59,913 bases of DNA from Alphaproteobacteria bacterium (GCA_016869555.1 VGDY01000005.1:1-59913); one strand, 5' to 3'; shown: positions 46,486 through 55,985, numbered from the stretch's first letter. Made by a program: numbers and translations. Notes: generated by a model not told the origin, from the letters alone.

Positions 46486-47751
46486 ATGCATCTTTTTGCC
46501 TACCGCAACGGCGCGCTCCACGCCGAGGAGATCGGCGTGCATCAGCTCGCCGAAGAGGTGGGCACGCCCTTCTACTGCTATTCGGCGGCGACGATCCGCC
46601 GTCACTACCGCGTGTTCACGCAAGCCTTCGCGGGTCTCGACGCGCTCGTCTGCTATGCGGTGAAGGCCAATTCCAATCAGGCGGTGCTGCGCCTTCTTGC
46701 AAGGGAAGGCGCGGGCATGGACGTGGTGTCCGGCGGCGAACTGGCCCGGGCGCTGGCCGCCGGCGTGGCGCCGGAAAAAATCACCTTTTCCGGCGTCGGC
46801 AAGACCGCGGAGGAGATTGCGTCCGCGCTTCGCGCCGGCATCTTCTGTTTCAACGTCGAGTCGGAGCCCGAGCTTGAAGCGCTGTCGCAGGCTGCGGTCG
46901 CTCTGGGTCGCCCCGCGCGCGTCTCGCTGCGGGTCAATCCGGACGTCGACGCGCGCACCCATAAGAAGATTTCCACCGGCCTCGCCGAAAATAAATTCGG
47001 CGTGCCGCTGTCGCGCGCGCGCGAAGTTTACGCCTTCGCCTCAAAGCTCAAAGGGATCGAGATCGCCGGCGCCGACATGCATATCGGCTCGCAGCTCACC
47101 GATCTCGCGCCATTCGACGAGGCCTTTTCGCTGCTCGCCGAGCTGGTGCGCGAGCTGCGCGCCGACGGCCATGCGATTTCGCATGTCGATCTCGGCGGCG
47201 GGCTGGGAATCCCCTATCACGACGGCGACGATCCGCAGTCCTACCATCCAGAAAAATACGCCGGGATCGTGCGCAGGCATTTCGGCGGACTCGGCTGCAG
47301 ACTGGCGCTTGAGCCGGGAAGGCTCATCGTCGGCAACGCCGGCGTGCTTGTCACGCGCGTCATCTATGTGAAGCATGGCGACGCCAAGACCTTCGTGATC
47401 GTCGACGCCGGCATGAACGATCTCGTGCGCCCGACGCTCTATGACGCCTGGCATGACATCATCCCCGTGCACGAGAACGCGGATCGGCGAAAGATCGTCG
47501 CCGACGTCGTCGGGCCGGTGTGCGAGACCGGCGACTATCTTGCCCATGGACGCGAAATGGTGGAGCCCCGCCCCGGCGAGTTGCTCTGCGTGCTGACCGC
47601 CGGCGCCTATGGCGCGGTGCAGTCCGGCACCTACAACACGCGCCCGCTGGTTCCGGAAGTTTTGGTCGACGGCGCGCGCTACGCCGTCATTCGCAAGCGC
47701 CAGAGCGTCGAGGAAATCATCGCGATGGACAGCGTCCCGGACTGGCTTTAG
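46486..47751 (+). CDS. lysA: Diaminopimelate decarboxylase
   Basis: Last step of lysine synthesis: decarboxylation of meso-diaminopimelate. The 421-residue product has the PLP lysine in CYAVKANSNQ, HIGSQ, the glycine loop GGGLGIPY, and CETGDYLA from the partner subunit active site. The ATG at 46486 starts a typical MHLFAYRNG N-terminus. It follows lptM closely, the common lptM-lysA pair, but argH, which often precedes them, is absent. Confidence 0.97.
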   Translation: MHLFAYRNGALHAEEIGVHQLAEEVGTPFYCYSAATIRRHYRVFTQAFAGLDALVCYAVKANSNQAVLRLLAREGAGMDVVSGGELARALAAGVAPEKITFSGVGKTAEEIASALRAGIFCFNVESEPELEALSQAAVALGRPARVSLRVNPDVDARTHKKISTGLAENKFGVPLSRAREVYAFASKLKGIEIAGADMHIGSQLTDLAPFDEAFSLLAELVRELRADGHAISHVDLGGGLGIPYHDGDDPQSYHPEKYAGIVRRHFGGLGCRLALEPGRLIVGNAGVLVTRVIYVKHGDAKTFVIVDAGMNDLVRPTLYDAWHDIIPVHENADRRKIVADVVGPVCETGDYLAHGREMVEPRPGELLCVLTAGAYGAVQSGTYNTRPLVPEVLVDGARYAVIRKRQSVEEIIAMDSVPDWL

Positions 47752-47763
47752 ACGGCGCCGCGT

Positions 47764-48603
47764 TTAATTCGCGTCCGGTTTTTCGCAAGCGGCGCCGGCG
47801 GCGTGCGCCTCGATCCAGTCGCGCACGCGGGGATAAACGTTCGAATCGAGCAGGGCCAGATGATCGCGGCCCGGCGCTGAAAGGAACGTCTTCGGCTCCT
47901 TGGCAAGATCGAAGAGTCGGCGGGCGAGGCGAATCGGAATGACGGAATCATTCTCGCCGTGGACGATCAGGACCGGCGCCCGCGCCTTGCCGATCTCGCG
48001 ATCCGAGCGAAACGGATCGCGCACCAGATACTGGACTGGCGCCCAGGCGTATCGCTCCGCCGCCACGTCGGCGATGGAGGAATAGGGGGAATCGAGGATC
48101 AGTCCCCCCGCATGATGCGCGGCCGCGAGATGGGTGGCGACGCCGGTTCCGAGCGACTCGCCCATGATGACGATCCGCTCGGGCGCGTAGCCGAGCCTCA
48201 GCGCCTCTTCGTAGGCCGCCTCGGCGTCGAGGAAGAGGCCCTCCTGAGCAGGCGCACCCGTCGAACCGCCATAGCCGCGATAGGAGACGGCGAGCATGCC
48301 GAACCGGTCTTCGACAAAGCGCTTGAACCGGGGAACGCGATCGCGAAGCGCGCCGCCGTTGCCATGAAGATAAAGGATGAACGGCCGGCCGCAGTCGGCG
48401 GGAAGCCGCCAGGCGACGAGCGTTTCGCCGTCGCGCGTCTTGAGCGTCGTTTCCTGAGCCTCGGCAAGCCCCGCCGCGGCGGGATCGGCGCGCCGCACGT
48501 CTGGGCGAAAGAGGAAGTCGCGCTGAAAGGCGACAAGGCCGACGATCGCAGCGAAATAACCGGCGAAAAGAGCGGCGAACGCATGTCTCAGATAGCGCGT
48601 CAT
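47764..48603 (-). CDS. Alpha/beta hydrolase, membrane-anchored
   Basis: A 279-residue serine hydrolase. An N-terminal hydrophobic anchor (AFAALFAGYFAAIVGLVAF) is followed by LYLHGNGG (oxyanion), the nucleophile elbow GESLGTG, Asp in HGENDSVIP and His in GRDHLALL. It resembles the ABHD13/BEM46 group of unknown substrate. The ATG at 48603 has AGGGAC upstream. It is convergent with lysA. Confidence 0.9.
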   Translation of the reverse strand: MTRYLRHAFAALFAGYFAAIVGLVAFQRDFLFRPDVRRADPAAAGLAEAQETTLKTRDGETLVAWRLPADCGRPFILYLHGNGGALRDRVPRFKRFVEDRFGMLAVSYRGYGGSTGAPAQEGLFLDAEAAYEEALRLGYAPERIVIMGESLGTGVATHLAAAHHAGGLILDSPYSSIADVAAERYAWAPVQYLVRDPFRSDREIGKARAPVLIVHGENDSVIPIRLARRLFDLAKEPKTFLSAPGRDHLALLDSNVYPRVRDWIEAHAAGAACEKPDAN

Positions 48604-48632
48604 GAAGTCCCTAATCGTCACGCGCGCCACGG

Positions 48633-48659
48633 ACGCCAAGAACGCCAAGAACGCCAAGA
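48633..48659 (+). repeat. Short tandem repeat
   Basis: Three perfect copies of ACGCCAAGA in a row, in the non-coding region between the hydrolase and the DUF3303 gene. Copy number may vary between strains. Confidence 0.8.
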
Positions 48660-48700
48660 GCGGCGCCATCGTCGCAACGCCAAGCGACGAGCGCGCGCGA

Positions 48701-48757
48701 AAGAAAATATCCGCCGGCCTCGCCGAAAACAAATTCCGCGTAGCGGGAGGACTATGA
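48701..48757 (+). pseudogene. Orphan lysA fragment
   Basis: The 45 bases at 48701-48745 are 84% identical (7 differences) to lysA 46963-47007. They encode KKISAGLAENKFRVA against KKISTGLAENKFGVP in LysA. The frame ends at a TGA (48755-48757). No further LysA sequence was found around it, so it is a relic of a second decarboxylase gene or of a partial duplication. Confidence 0.75.
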
Positions 48758-48862
48758 CTTCGTCGATCGTATCTGGTTGTATGTGACTTCGTACTGCGGC
48801 AGTTTGAGCGTCCGTTCTGGCTAGGCAGGCGAAAATTCCACTTCCAAGCGGGAGGATGGCCG

Positions 48863-49138
48863 ATGCTGTTTGCGATCCATTATGAGATGACGCCCGAACA
48901 TCGCGACGAAGTTCTCAAGCGCTTTCAGAAATTCGGCGACGCCAATCCGAAGGGGATGAAGGTCATCGGAAACTGGCTTTCGGTCACCCTGCTCGAAGGC
49001 TGGAGCATCGTCGAAGCCAATGACGCCGTCGATCTCGGCGCGCTCTTCCATTCCTGGACCGACCTCAACGTCAATCACATCACGCCGGTCTTTGACGAAG
49101 ACGCCGCGCACAGCTTCCTCGCGGCCAAGAAGAAATAG
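48863..49138 (+). CDS. DUF3303 family protein
   Basis: A 91-residue protein with the DUF3303 pattern: MLFAIHYEM, then GMKVIGNWLS, GWSIVEANDA and the acidic end PVFDEDAAHSFL. It probably forms a dimeric alpha/beta barrel like other small ferredoxin-like folds. GGGAGGAT precedes the ATG. Function is unknown. Confidence 0.85.
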   Translation: MLFAIHYEMTPEHRDEVLKRFQKFGDANPKGMKVIGNWLSVTLLEGWSIVEANDAVDLGALFHSWTDLNVNHITPVFDEDAAHSFLAAKKK

Positions 49139-49147
49139 GTTCGCGGC

Positions 49148-50158
49148 TTAGAACGCCAGGTCTCCGTGAGAGCGGCGGTAGTCGCGATACCAGTCGACAA
49201 GCGCCGCGACGCCTTCATCAATCGACGTATGCGGGCGATAGCCAGTTAACCGCTCCAGGAGATCGGCGCTGGCGAAGGTGCGCGGCACGTCTCCCGGCTG
49301 CATGTCGAGATAGTTGCGCTTGGCCTTTTTGCCGAGCGCTCGTTCGATCGTCTCGATAAAGTCTAGAAGCTTCACCGGTTCTCCCCGACCGATGTTCACG
49401 ATGCGATAGGGCGCGACCGGCGAAACGCTGTCGTCGCCCGAATCGCGCTCGGGAACGCAATCGATCAGGCGAACGACGGCTTCGACCAAATCCGCCACAT
49501 AGGTGAAGTCGCGCGACATGTCGCCGTGATTATAGATGTCGATGACGCGGTCGTTTTCGATCGCGTCGACGAATTTCAACGGCGCCATGTCGGGACGGCC
49601 CCATGGCCCGTAAACGGTGAAGAAGCGAAACATCGTCGTCGGGATCGACCACAGATGCGCGTAGGAATGCGCCATCGCTTCGCCGGCCTTCTTCGTCGCG
49701 GCATAAAGCGTCAGCGGAAAATCGGTTCGGTCGCTCTCATGGAATGGCACGGTGGGGCTCGCGCCATAAACCGAGCTTGTCGAAGCGAACAGAAAATGTC
49801 GCGGCTGCAAGAGCCGCGCGATCTCCATGACGTTGAAGGCGCCCACCAGATTGGCGTCGACATAGGCGCGCGGATTTTGCAGCGAATAGCGCACCCCCGC
49901 CTGCGCCGCGAGATGGATGATGACGTCGGGCGCCGCCTGTTCGGCGGCGCGGGTCAGCGCCTCCATGTCCTCGAGCATGGCGATCGTGTCGCGATAGCCA
50001 TTGGTGCGCAGCAGAATGGCGCGCCGCGCCTCTTTGAGACTGGGATCGTAATAGGGCGTCATGCCGTCGTAGCCGTCGACGAGATGCCCGTCCTCGAGCA
50101 GACGCCTGGCCAGATGAAAGCCGATGAAGCCGGCCGCGCCGGTCACGAAGACGCGCAT
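49148..50158 (-). CDS. NAD-dependent epimerase, UDP-glucuronate 4-epimerase type
   Basis: A 336-residue extended [14 protein letters not shown] binds [11 protein letters not shown] and YAATKK carry the catalytic Ser/Thr and Tyr-x3-Lys. [17 protein letters not shown] and [13 protein letters not shown] are hallmarks of UDP-glucuronate 4-epimerases (LpsL, CapI), which make UDP-galacturonate for surface polysaccharides. No polysaccharide cluster surrounds it. Confidence 0.92.
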   Translation of the reverse strand: MRVFVTGAAGFIGFHLARRLLEDGHLVDGYDGMTPYYDPSLKEARRAILLRTNGYRDTIAMLEDMEALTRAAEQAAPDVIIHLAAQAGVRYSLQNPRAYVDANLVGAFNVMEIARLLQPRHFLFASTSSVYGASPTVPFHESDRTDFPLTLYAATKKAGEAMAHSYAHLWSIPTTMFRFFTVYGPWGRPDMAPLKFVDAIENDRVIDIYNHGDMSRDFTYVADLVEAVVRLIDCVPERDSGDDSVSPVAPYRIVNIGRGEPVKLLDFIETIERALGKKAKRNYLDMQPGDVPRTFASADLLERLTGYRPHTSIDEGVAALVDWYRDYRRSHGDLAF

Positions 50159-50292
50159 GAGCCCACCATATTCCCGCGAATTGAAAGCTTCGCCGTCATG
50201 AGCGAAGGCGCTCCGCCTGTCAACGCGCCGGCGCGGCCTTTGGCTTTCACTCCCACACGCCATATGTTGGCGCGTAAAGAGGAGAAGCCGCC

Positions 50293-50916
50293 ATGGCTGA
50301 TGCGGCCGGCGTAACGACGCCGCGCGCGATTCACCCGCTCTTCGTTCGGGTGACGCATTGGGTGAACGCCTTCGCGATTTTCGTCATGGTGCTGAGCGGC
50401 TGGCGCATTTACAACGCCTCGCCGCTGTTTGGCTTCGAATTTCCTCCCGGTTTTACGCTCGGCGGCTGGCTCGCGGGCGCGCTCGCCTGGCATTTCGCCG
50501 CCATGTGGCTATTAGCGATCAATGGCGTCGCCTATCTCGCCTATGGCGTCGTTTCAGGTCATTTCCGGCGGCGCTTGCTGCCTCTTTCTCTGAGGCGCGC
50601 GCTCGATGACGTCATTCTCGCGACGCAAGGTCGTCTCGCCCATGCGCCCGGCCGCTACAACGCCGCTCAGCGTCTGCTCTATGTCGGCGTGATTCTCGCC
50701 GTGATCGTCGCCATTCTCTCGGGTCTAGCCATCTGGAAGCCTGTGCAGCTTCAAGGGCTGACGGCGTTGATGGGCGGCTATGAGGCGGCGCGGCTCGTGC
50801 ATTTTTTCGCCATGGCCGCGATCGTCGCCTTCCTTGTCGTCCATATCGGCCTCGCCGTCATGGTCAAGGGCGTGCTCGCGCCGATGTTCGCCGGCCGCGC
50901 GGAGGCGTCGCGATGA
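50293..50916 (+). CDS. Cytochrome b561-type membrane protein
   Basis: A 207-residue integral membrane protein with four main helices. Candidate heme-ligand histidines are in [24 protein letters not shown] and VVHIGLAV. It is translationally coupled (ATGA) to the Mo-cofactor oxidoreductase that follows and would move electrons between it and the quinone pool or respiratory chain. Confidence 0.92.
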   Translation: MADAAGVTTPRAIHPLFVRVTHWVNAFAIFVMVLSGWRIYNASPLFGFEFPPGFTLGGWLAGALAWHFAAMWLLAINGVAYLAYGVVSGHFRRRLLPLSLRRALDDVILATQGRLAHAPGRYNAAQRLLYVGVILAVIVAILSGLAIWKPVQLQGLTALMGGYEAARLVHFFAMAAIVAFLVVHIGLAVMVKGVLAPMFAGRAEASR

Positions 50917-51644
50917 AGCGGTCTCGCCTTTCTCTATTTCGACCGCAGGTTGCGCGGCTCGAGCGCCGGCTCTTCCTCAAGCAGGGCCTGTCGCTGGGGG
51001 CGCTGTCGCTGCTCTCGGGCTGCACCTTGAAGGACAACGACGCCGTCGATCGGCTGCTTTTCACCATGTCGCGCTTCAACGACAAAATGCAGGCGGCGCT
51101 TTTCGACCCCGCAAAGCTCGCGCCGACCTATACTGAAGCGGAGATCGCGACGCCTTTCCCCTTCAACGCCTATTACGAAGAAAAGGATGTTCCTCGGATC
51201 GACGGCGAGAGCTACCGGCTGCGGCTCTCGGGGCTCATCGCCGACAAACGCCCCTGGAGCTTAAGCGAATTGCGCGCGCTGCCGCAGGCGAGCCAGATCA
51301 CCCGTCTCGTCTGCGTCGAGGGTTGGAGCGCGATCGGCCGATGGCGCGGCGTCGCCTTCCGGCATTTTCTCGAGCGTATCGGCGCCGATCTTTCGGCGCG
51401 CTACGTCGGTTTCAAATGCGCCGACAAATATTATTCGAGCATCGACATGTCGAGCGCGCTGCATCCTCAGACTCTGCTCGCGCTCGACTTTACGGACGCC
51501 AAATATGGCGATCCGCTACGCCTGCGAATCCCGACGAAACTCGGATTCAAGAATCCCAAATTCATTCATGAAATCTTCGTGGCGAACGACTATCCTGGCG
51601 GCTACTGGGAGGATAAGGGCTACAACTGGTTCAGCGGCTCTTGA
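50913..51644 (+). CDS. SuoX/YedY-type molybdopterin oxidoreductase
   Basis: A 243-residue protein with a Tat-like and lipobox N-terminus (RRLFLKQGLSLGALSLLSGC). It is a single-domain sulfite-oxidase-fold enzyme with Mo-coordinating Cys in RLVCVEGWSAIGRWRG. The C-terminus ends GGYWEDKGYNWFSG. With the b561 subunit it forms an MsrPQ-like envelope redox pair. The substrate is unknown; a methionine sulfoxide reductase role is one option. Confidence 0.9.
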   Translation: MKRSRLSLFRPQVARLERRLFLKQGLSLGALSLLSGCTLKDNDAVDRLLFTMSRFNDKMQAALFDPAKLAPTYTEAEIATPFPFNAYYEEKDVPRIDGESYRLRLSGLIADKRPWSLSELRALPQASQITRLVCVEGWSAIGRWRGVAFRHFLERIGADLSARYVGFKCADKYYSSIDMSSALHPQTLLALDFTDAKYGDPLRLRIPTKLGFKNPKFIHEIFVANDYPGGYWEDKGYNWFSGS

Positions 51645-51752
51645 CCGGGGCTGGGGTCCGTCTACCTATTTGCGACGTTTTCTCGCCGCTCTTTTGACTC
51701 TCTACGGCAACGGCGGTAATTGAGTCGGCGCCGGGACATCGAGCGAGGATAC

Positions 51753-51962
51753 ATGACCAATCGTCGGCCCTGCGTTAACGGCATTCTCGCAGCGGTCCTG
51801 TCGGCGAGCATCGTTCCTATTCACGGCGCGCTCGCGCAAGAGAAGTCTCCAACCGCTCAGCGCCCGGTCGTGAAGCTTCCCGCCACCTTGCCGGTGAAGA
51901 TTGAATCCTCTCCAGGCGAAGCGATCAAGCCCGAGGAAACGGAAGCCGACAACGACGAATGA
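51753..51962 (+). CDS. Small secreted peptide, paralogue A
   Basis: A 69-residue product with signal peptide NGILAAVLSASIVPIHGALA and an acidic mature part (VKIESSPGEAIKPEETEADN). The signal region is nearly the same as in the next small gene (RPCxNGILAAVLSAS, PIHGALA), while the mature parts are unrelated. GAGGA precedes the ATG. No family recognised. Confidence 0.65.
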   Translation: MTNRRPCVNGILAAVLSASIVPIHGALAQEKSPTAQRPVVKLPATLPVKIESSPGEAIKPEETEADNDE

Positions 51963-52154
51963 TCGGCTGGGAATTTTTTTGAGATTTCATTAACGATTTC
52001 AGCGAACTTCGCCTGATCGCGCGAATTGCGTCATGAAATCGCCGCAGCGCAGGCGTGGCGGCGACCTAACTTCATCACCGTTGACCCGCCTGATGTCTAC
52101 GGGGTGGGCCGGTTGATTCGGCGGGGGCTCTCACTTTGAGGGGACCATCAAGCG

Positions 52155-52370
52155 ATGAATCAGCGACCCTGCGCGAACGGCATATTGGCTGCGGTGTTGT
52201 CGGCGAGCTTCCTTCCCATTCACGGCGCGCTCGCCAAAGAACAAAGGTCTGCGACTGCTTCCGGCGCCGCGAAACATGGCGCGAAGAAGCCGCCGAAGTC
52301 GCCAGCGCCAACGCACGGCGCCAGCGCGCCGTCCCCGGACGGCGACGCGGCGGCGGGCGACAAGCCATAG
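52155..52370 (+). CDS. Small secreted peptide, paralogue B
   Basis: A 71-residue product with signal peptide NGILAAVLSASFLPIHGALA and a basic, Lys/Pro-rich mature part (AAKHGAKKPPKSPAP). It is a tandem paralogue of the gene at 51753, with opposite charge in the mature region. The 192 bases between the two probably hold its own promoter. No family recognised. Confidence 0.65.
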   Translation: MNQRPCANGILAAVLSASFLPIHGALAKEQRSATASGAAKHGAKKPPKSPAPTHGASAPSPDGDAAAGDKP

Positions 52371-52395
52371 CGGGCGGCGGCGCCCCACCGCTGCC

Positions 52396-53136
52396 CTAAT
52401 AGTCGACAGCGACGAGATAGAGACCGTGCGGCGGCGCGACCTGTCCGCAGCGCGCACGGTCTTTCGCGTGAAGCGCCAGCGCCACATCCTCGACGCGCCA
52501 CTTGCCGCTGCCGACATGCTCCAGCGAGCCGACCATCGAGCGCACCTGATGATGCAGGAAGGAGCGCGCCGACGTCACGATCTCGATGCGCGCGCCGTCG
52601 CGGCGCACGTCGAGACGCTCCAGCGTGCGCAGCGGCGAATTCGCCTGGCATTCGGCGGCGCGGAAGGTCGTGAAGTCATGACGGCCCACGAGCGACTGCG
52701 CCGCGTCATGCATCGCCTCAGCATCAAGCGGGCGCTTGACATGCCAGGCGCGGCCAAGGCCGAGCGCCAAAGGCGCGCGGCGATTGTCGATGACATAGAG
52801 GTAGTGACGGCGGATCGCCGAAAAGCGCGCCTCGAAATCGTCGCCGACGGCGCGGGCCGACAGCACCGCGATCGGATCGGGCTTCAAATGCGCATTGATC
52901 GCATCGCGCAGCCGGTCGGCGCGCCAGTCGCGAGAAAGATCGACATGCGCCACCTGCCCCAGCGCATGCACGCCGGCGTCGGTGCGGCCCGCGCCATGCA
53001 CGATGGCGCGCGCGCCGCCATTGATCGCGGCGACGGCTTCTTCGAGCCGTTGCTGGACGGAAACGCCATTCGACTGCCGCTGCCAGCCGACGAAAGGCGC
53101 GCCGTCATATTCGATGGTCAGGGCGAAGCGGGGCAT
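52396..53136 (-). CDS. truA: tRNA pseudouridine synthase A
   Basis: Modifies U38-U40 in the anticodon arm of tRNAs. The 246-residue product has catalytic D53 in [24 protein letters not shown] at the start, and [13 protein letters not shown] near the C-terminus. It is followed by the convergent secreted-peptide gene. Confidence 0.97.
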   Translation of the reverse strand: MPRFALTIEYDGAPFVGWQRQSNGVSVQQRLEEAVAAINGGARAIVHGAGRTDAGVHALGQVAHVDLSRDWRADRLRDAINAHLKPDPIAVLSARAVGDDFEARFSAIRRHYLYVIDNRRAPLALGLGRAWHVKRPLDAEAMHDAAQSLVGRHDFTTFRAAECQANSPLRTLERLDVRRDGARIEIVTSARSFLHHQVRSMVGSLEHVGSGKWRVEDVALALHAKDRARCGQVAPPHGLYLVAVDY

Positions 53137-53181
53137 ATAGGCCGTCGGAAGCTGTGTCGAATTCGCGGAGTCTGGTTCACT

Positions 53182-53577
53182 TCAATTTTCTGACGCGAGC
53201 AGTCGAGAAACGCCGTCGACGAATTCCACCGCGCTTTCGATCGCTTGCTCCGCCTCGGAAAGGCTGACGCACCCGTCCGCGCCAATGGCGTAGTCGGCGG
53301 TGGCCTTGAGATTGTAAGCCCGCGCCAAAAAAGTAACGAACCGCCTATCGATGCGCGGCTCATCCCTCGCGAGGCGCGCAAATTCGCTGCGGACGCCATT
53401 GTGGCTTTTTGCGGCCTTTCCGCCGCGTTCAAAAATAAACGCCTGCGCGGCATGGTAGGCGGCAAGATCGGCTGCTCGGCCGGCCGCCTCGGCGAGATCA
53501 TTGTCGGCGACAATGCGCGCTTCCTTCAAAGCCTGTTGCGCTTTGGCGAGATACGCGACTGTTTCAGACTGAGTCAC
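53182..53577 (-). CDS. HEPN-domain protein (toxin-antitoxin partner)
   Basis: A 131-residue helical protein of the PF05168-like HEPN type: GRAADLAAYHAAQAFIF and then KSHNGVRSEFARL. Many HEPN partners of MNT proteins are RNases with an R-x4-6-H motif; here the Arg-to-His spacing is seven, so activity is uncertain. Its ATG overlaps the MNT stop by four bases. Confidence 0.85.
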   Translation of the reverse strand: MTQSETVAYLAKAQQALKEARIVADNDLAEAAGRAADLAAYHAAQAFIFERGGKAAKSHNGVRSEFARLARDEPRIDRRFVTFLARAYNLKATADYAIGADGCVSLSEAEQAIESAVEFVDGVSRLLASEN

Positions 53578-53894
53578 AGGTCCAGGCCATCGCGCCGAAT
53601 CTCGTGCATGAGCGGCGTGCGTGCGCCATAGGCTCCCGCGGAAAAGGGCAGCGCGTTGATCACCGCTCCGGTGTCGTAAAGAATGTCAGTCTCGATCTCG
53701 GCGAGACGTCCGCTTTCCTGCCAGAAACTCTCCGGCTCACGCAAGAAAACCGCGATGTCGTAATCGGAATCCGGCCGAGAGTCGCCTCGCGCCCGCGAGC
53801 CGAACAAGACAGCGCGCTGCAATCTCTCGCCATAGGCCTGAGCGAGCGCGGATCGGAAGCGCGCAAGGATCGGATCGGAAGCGGGCCGCGTCAT
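53574..53894 (-). CDS. MNT-type nucleotidyltransferase (antitoxin)
   Basis: A 106-residue minimal nucleotidyltransferase with the motif LFGSRARGDSRPDSDYD (GSxxxG...DxD). In MNT-HEPN modules this protein modifies the HEPN toxin by AMPylation and neutralises it. ATG 53894 is used; ATG 53912 is possible. It is coupled to the HEPN gene downstream. Confidence 0.88.
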   Translation of the reverse strand: MTRPASDPILARFRSALAQAYGERLQRAVLFGSRARGDSRPDSDYDIAVFLREPESFWQESGRLAEIETDILYDTGAVINALPFSAGAYGARTPLMHEIRRDGLDL

Positions 53895-54012
53895 GCTGAA
53901 AACCTGACACATTCAAGATGAATTTCACACTCTATTCGAACTGAAAACTCCCCTCAGCAGGGGTGACCGACCGAGCGACGGCCGAGCGACGCGCGCCTGT
54001 CGAGCATCACGC

Positions 54013-54939
54013 TCATGCCAATGTCACGCCCTTCGTCAGTCTGCGGCCGCGCGCGAATTCGCCAAAATCCATCTCGCCCTTGCCGGCGCGCTGCACGCGC
54101 AGGAACCTCAAGGCGCCCGCGCCGCAGGCGATGAGGCCGTCGTCGTCGAGGGCGGCGCCCGCCTTCCCCGCTCCCTCTTCGACGCGCGTACGCAAGACTT
54201 TCACGCGCTCCGCGCCATGGCCAAGGTCTGCCTCGAAAAACGCGCCCGGAAAGGGCGATAGCCCGCGCACGAGATTGTGCAGCTCCTGCGCCGGGCGGCG
54301 CCAGTCGATCCGCGCCTCGCCCTTTTCGATCTTTTGCGCATAGCAGGCGCCGTCTTCGGACTGCGGCGTGAATCGCAATTCGCCCGTCGCGAGCAGATCG
54401 AGCGCTTGCGCCATCAGCGGCGCGCCGAGTTCGGCGAGACGGTCATGCAATTCGCCCGCATTCATCTCGGCGCCGATCGGGGTCGTCGCGGTCAGGGCGA
54501 CGGGGCCGGTGTCGAGTCCGGCCTCCATCTTCATCACCATGACGCCGCTTTCCGCGTCGCCCGCCATGATCGCGCGCTGGATCGGCGCCGCGCCGCGCCA
54601 GCGGGGGAGCAGCGAGCCGTGGAGATTGAGGCAGCCATATCGCGGCGCATCGAGAATCGGCTGGGGCAGCAGCAGGCCATAGGCGGCGACGACCGCGACA
54701 TCGGCGTTGAGCGCGGCGAATTCCCCCTGCGCCTCGGCGCTTTTGAGGCTTTTCGGCGTGCGGACGGGAAGGCCGAGGCGCTCCGCCAGCAGGTGGACGG
54801 CGGATTTTTTCTCGGCCATGCCGCGCCCGGCCGGACGCGGCGGCTGCGTATAGACCGCTACGACCTCGTGGCCACGCGAGACGATTTCCGTCAGCAGATG
54901 GGCTGCGAATGCCGGCGTGCCCATGAAGACGACGCGCAT
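54013..54939 (-). CDS. fmt: Methionyl-tRNA formyltransferase
   Basis: Formylates initiator Met-tRNA. The 308-residue product starts MRVVFMGTPAFAAHLL and has the active-site region LNLHGSLLPRWRGAAPIQ and the C-terminal OB domain. ATG 54939 gives the family start; a TTG at 54951 has a better-placed GAGG. It is coupled with def, in the usual order def-fmt. Confidence 0.97.
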   Translation of the reverse strand: MRVVFMGTPAFAAHLLTEIVSRGHEVVAVYTQPPRPAGRGMAEKKSAVHLLAERLGLPVRTPKSLKSAEAQGEFAALNADVAVVAAYGLLLPQPILDAPRYGCLNLHGSLLPRWRGAAPIQRAIMAGDAESGVMVMKMEAGLDTGPVALTATTPIGAEMNAGELHDRLAELGAPLMAQALDLLATGELRFTPQSEDGACYAQKIEKGEARIDWRRPAQELHNLVRGLSPFPGAFFEADLGHGAERVKVLRTRVEEGAGKAGAALDDDGLIACGAGALRFLRVQRAGKGEMDFGEFARGRRLTKGVTLA

Positions 54940-54954
54940 GCCGTCGCGCAATCG

Positions 54955-55521
54955 TCAGGCCTCGGCCTGTTCCGACTGGCGCTCCGCGGCGGTGCGGCGC
55001 TGGGCGGCGATCTCGTCGTAGCGCGCCGCCTTGTTGAACTTCTTGACCACGCGCTCGCGCTTTAGCCGCGAGAGATGGTCGATGAAGAGGCCGCCTTCGA
55101 GATGATCGAGCTCATGCTGCACCACGGTGGCGAGCAGCCCATCCGCGTCGAATTCCTGGAGCGCGCCCTCCCGGTCGAGATGGCGCAGGCGCACCCGCGC
55201 CGGCCGCTTCACGTCCTCGTAATAGTCGGGCACCGACAGGCAGCCCTCCTGATAGACGCGCAGCTCCTCCGACGCCCAGATGATTTCCGGATTGATCAGG
55301 AAAAGCGGCGTGCGGGTCTCCTCGGTCTTGCCGATGTCGACGACGACGATGCGCTTCGCCACGGCGACCTGGATCGCCGCAAGGCCGATGCCGGGCGCCT
55401 CGTACATCGTCTCCAGCATGTCGTCGAGCAGACGCCGCACCGCGTCGTCGACCCGGTCGACCGGCTCGGAGACCTTCCGCAGCAGCGGATCCGGAAGCGT
55501 GATGATCGGCAGAATGGCCAT
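54955..55521 (-). CDS. def: Peptide deformylase
   Basis: Removes the formyl group from new proteins. The 188-residue product has all three motifs: GIGLAAIQ, EGCLSVP and QHELDHLEG, with Cys and two His binding the metal. It starts MAILPIITLPDP. It is upstream of fmt with 15 bases between. A short charged tail (ERQSEQAEA) ends the protein. Confidence 0.98.
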   Translation of the reverse strand: MAILPIITLPDPLLRKVSEPVDRVDDAVRRLLDDMLETMYEAPGIGLAAIQVAVAKRIVVVDIGKTEETRTPLFLINPEIIWASEELRVYQEGCLSVPDYYEDVKRPARVRLRHLDREGALQEFDADGLLATVVQHELDHLEGGLFIDHLSRLKRERVVKKFNKAARYDEIAAQRRTAAERQSEQAEA

Positions 55522-55614
55522 TGATGTTCGCCGTGGCTCTTTGCGTTTCCAAGAGAGTTTCCAAGAGATAGGCGCGCTTGGAGCCTGCGTCAAACGCGAC
55601 TGGGAGGCCCTCGC

Positions 55615-55929
55615 CTAGTCGCGGCGGCCGTGCCTTTCGATCCAGTCGCGCAACTCGCGGAAAGGGGGGCTCATCGCCGAATTCCGAGCCTTGAGCGTGA
55701 GAGTGGTCCCGTCCCGCTCGACGGTGATTGTGTAGGACATGCTGTCCGGATGCGGCTCGCCGGGCGCGGGAGGCGCGTCGGCCCTGGCCGCGGCGTCGGC
55801 GGCGTCGACCATTGCAGCGAGATCGCGCGCCGCTTCCGGCGGCAGCGACTTCGCGTCGACCATGAGGGGCGGCTGGCGCAGGCGTACGCCCGCCGCCAGA
55901 CCGCCATGCTTGGACAATGAAACGATCAT
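55615..55929 (-). CDS. Emfourin-type protease inhibitor
   Basis: A 104-residue protein resembling emfourin, the inhibitor encoded beside protealysin. It starts MIVSLSKHGGLAAGVRL, has SYTITVERDGTTLTLKA in the middle and ends FRELRDWIERHG. It is 56 bases downstream of the M4 protease gene on the same strand, the known arrangement. GGGAG precedes the ATG at 55929. Confidence 0.85.
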   Translation of the reverse strand: MIVSLSKHGGLAAGVRLRQPPLMVDAKSLPPEAARDLAAMVDAADAAARADAPPAPGEPHPDSMSYTITVERDGTTLTLKARNSAMSPPFRELRDWIERHGRRD

Positions 55930-55985
55930 CGGTCTCCCGCAGGAATCGCGTCGGCTCACGCCGACGGCGCCAAGTTCAATTGCGG

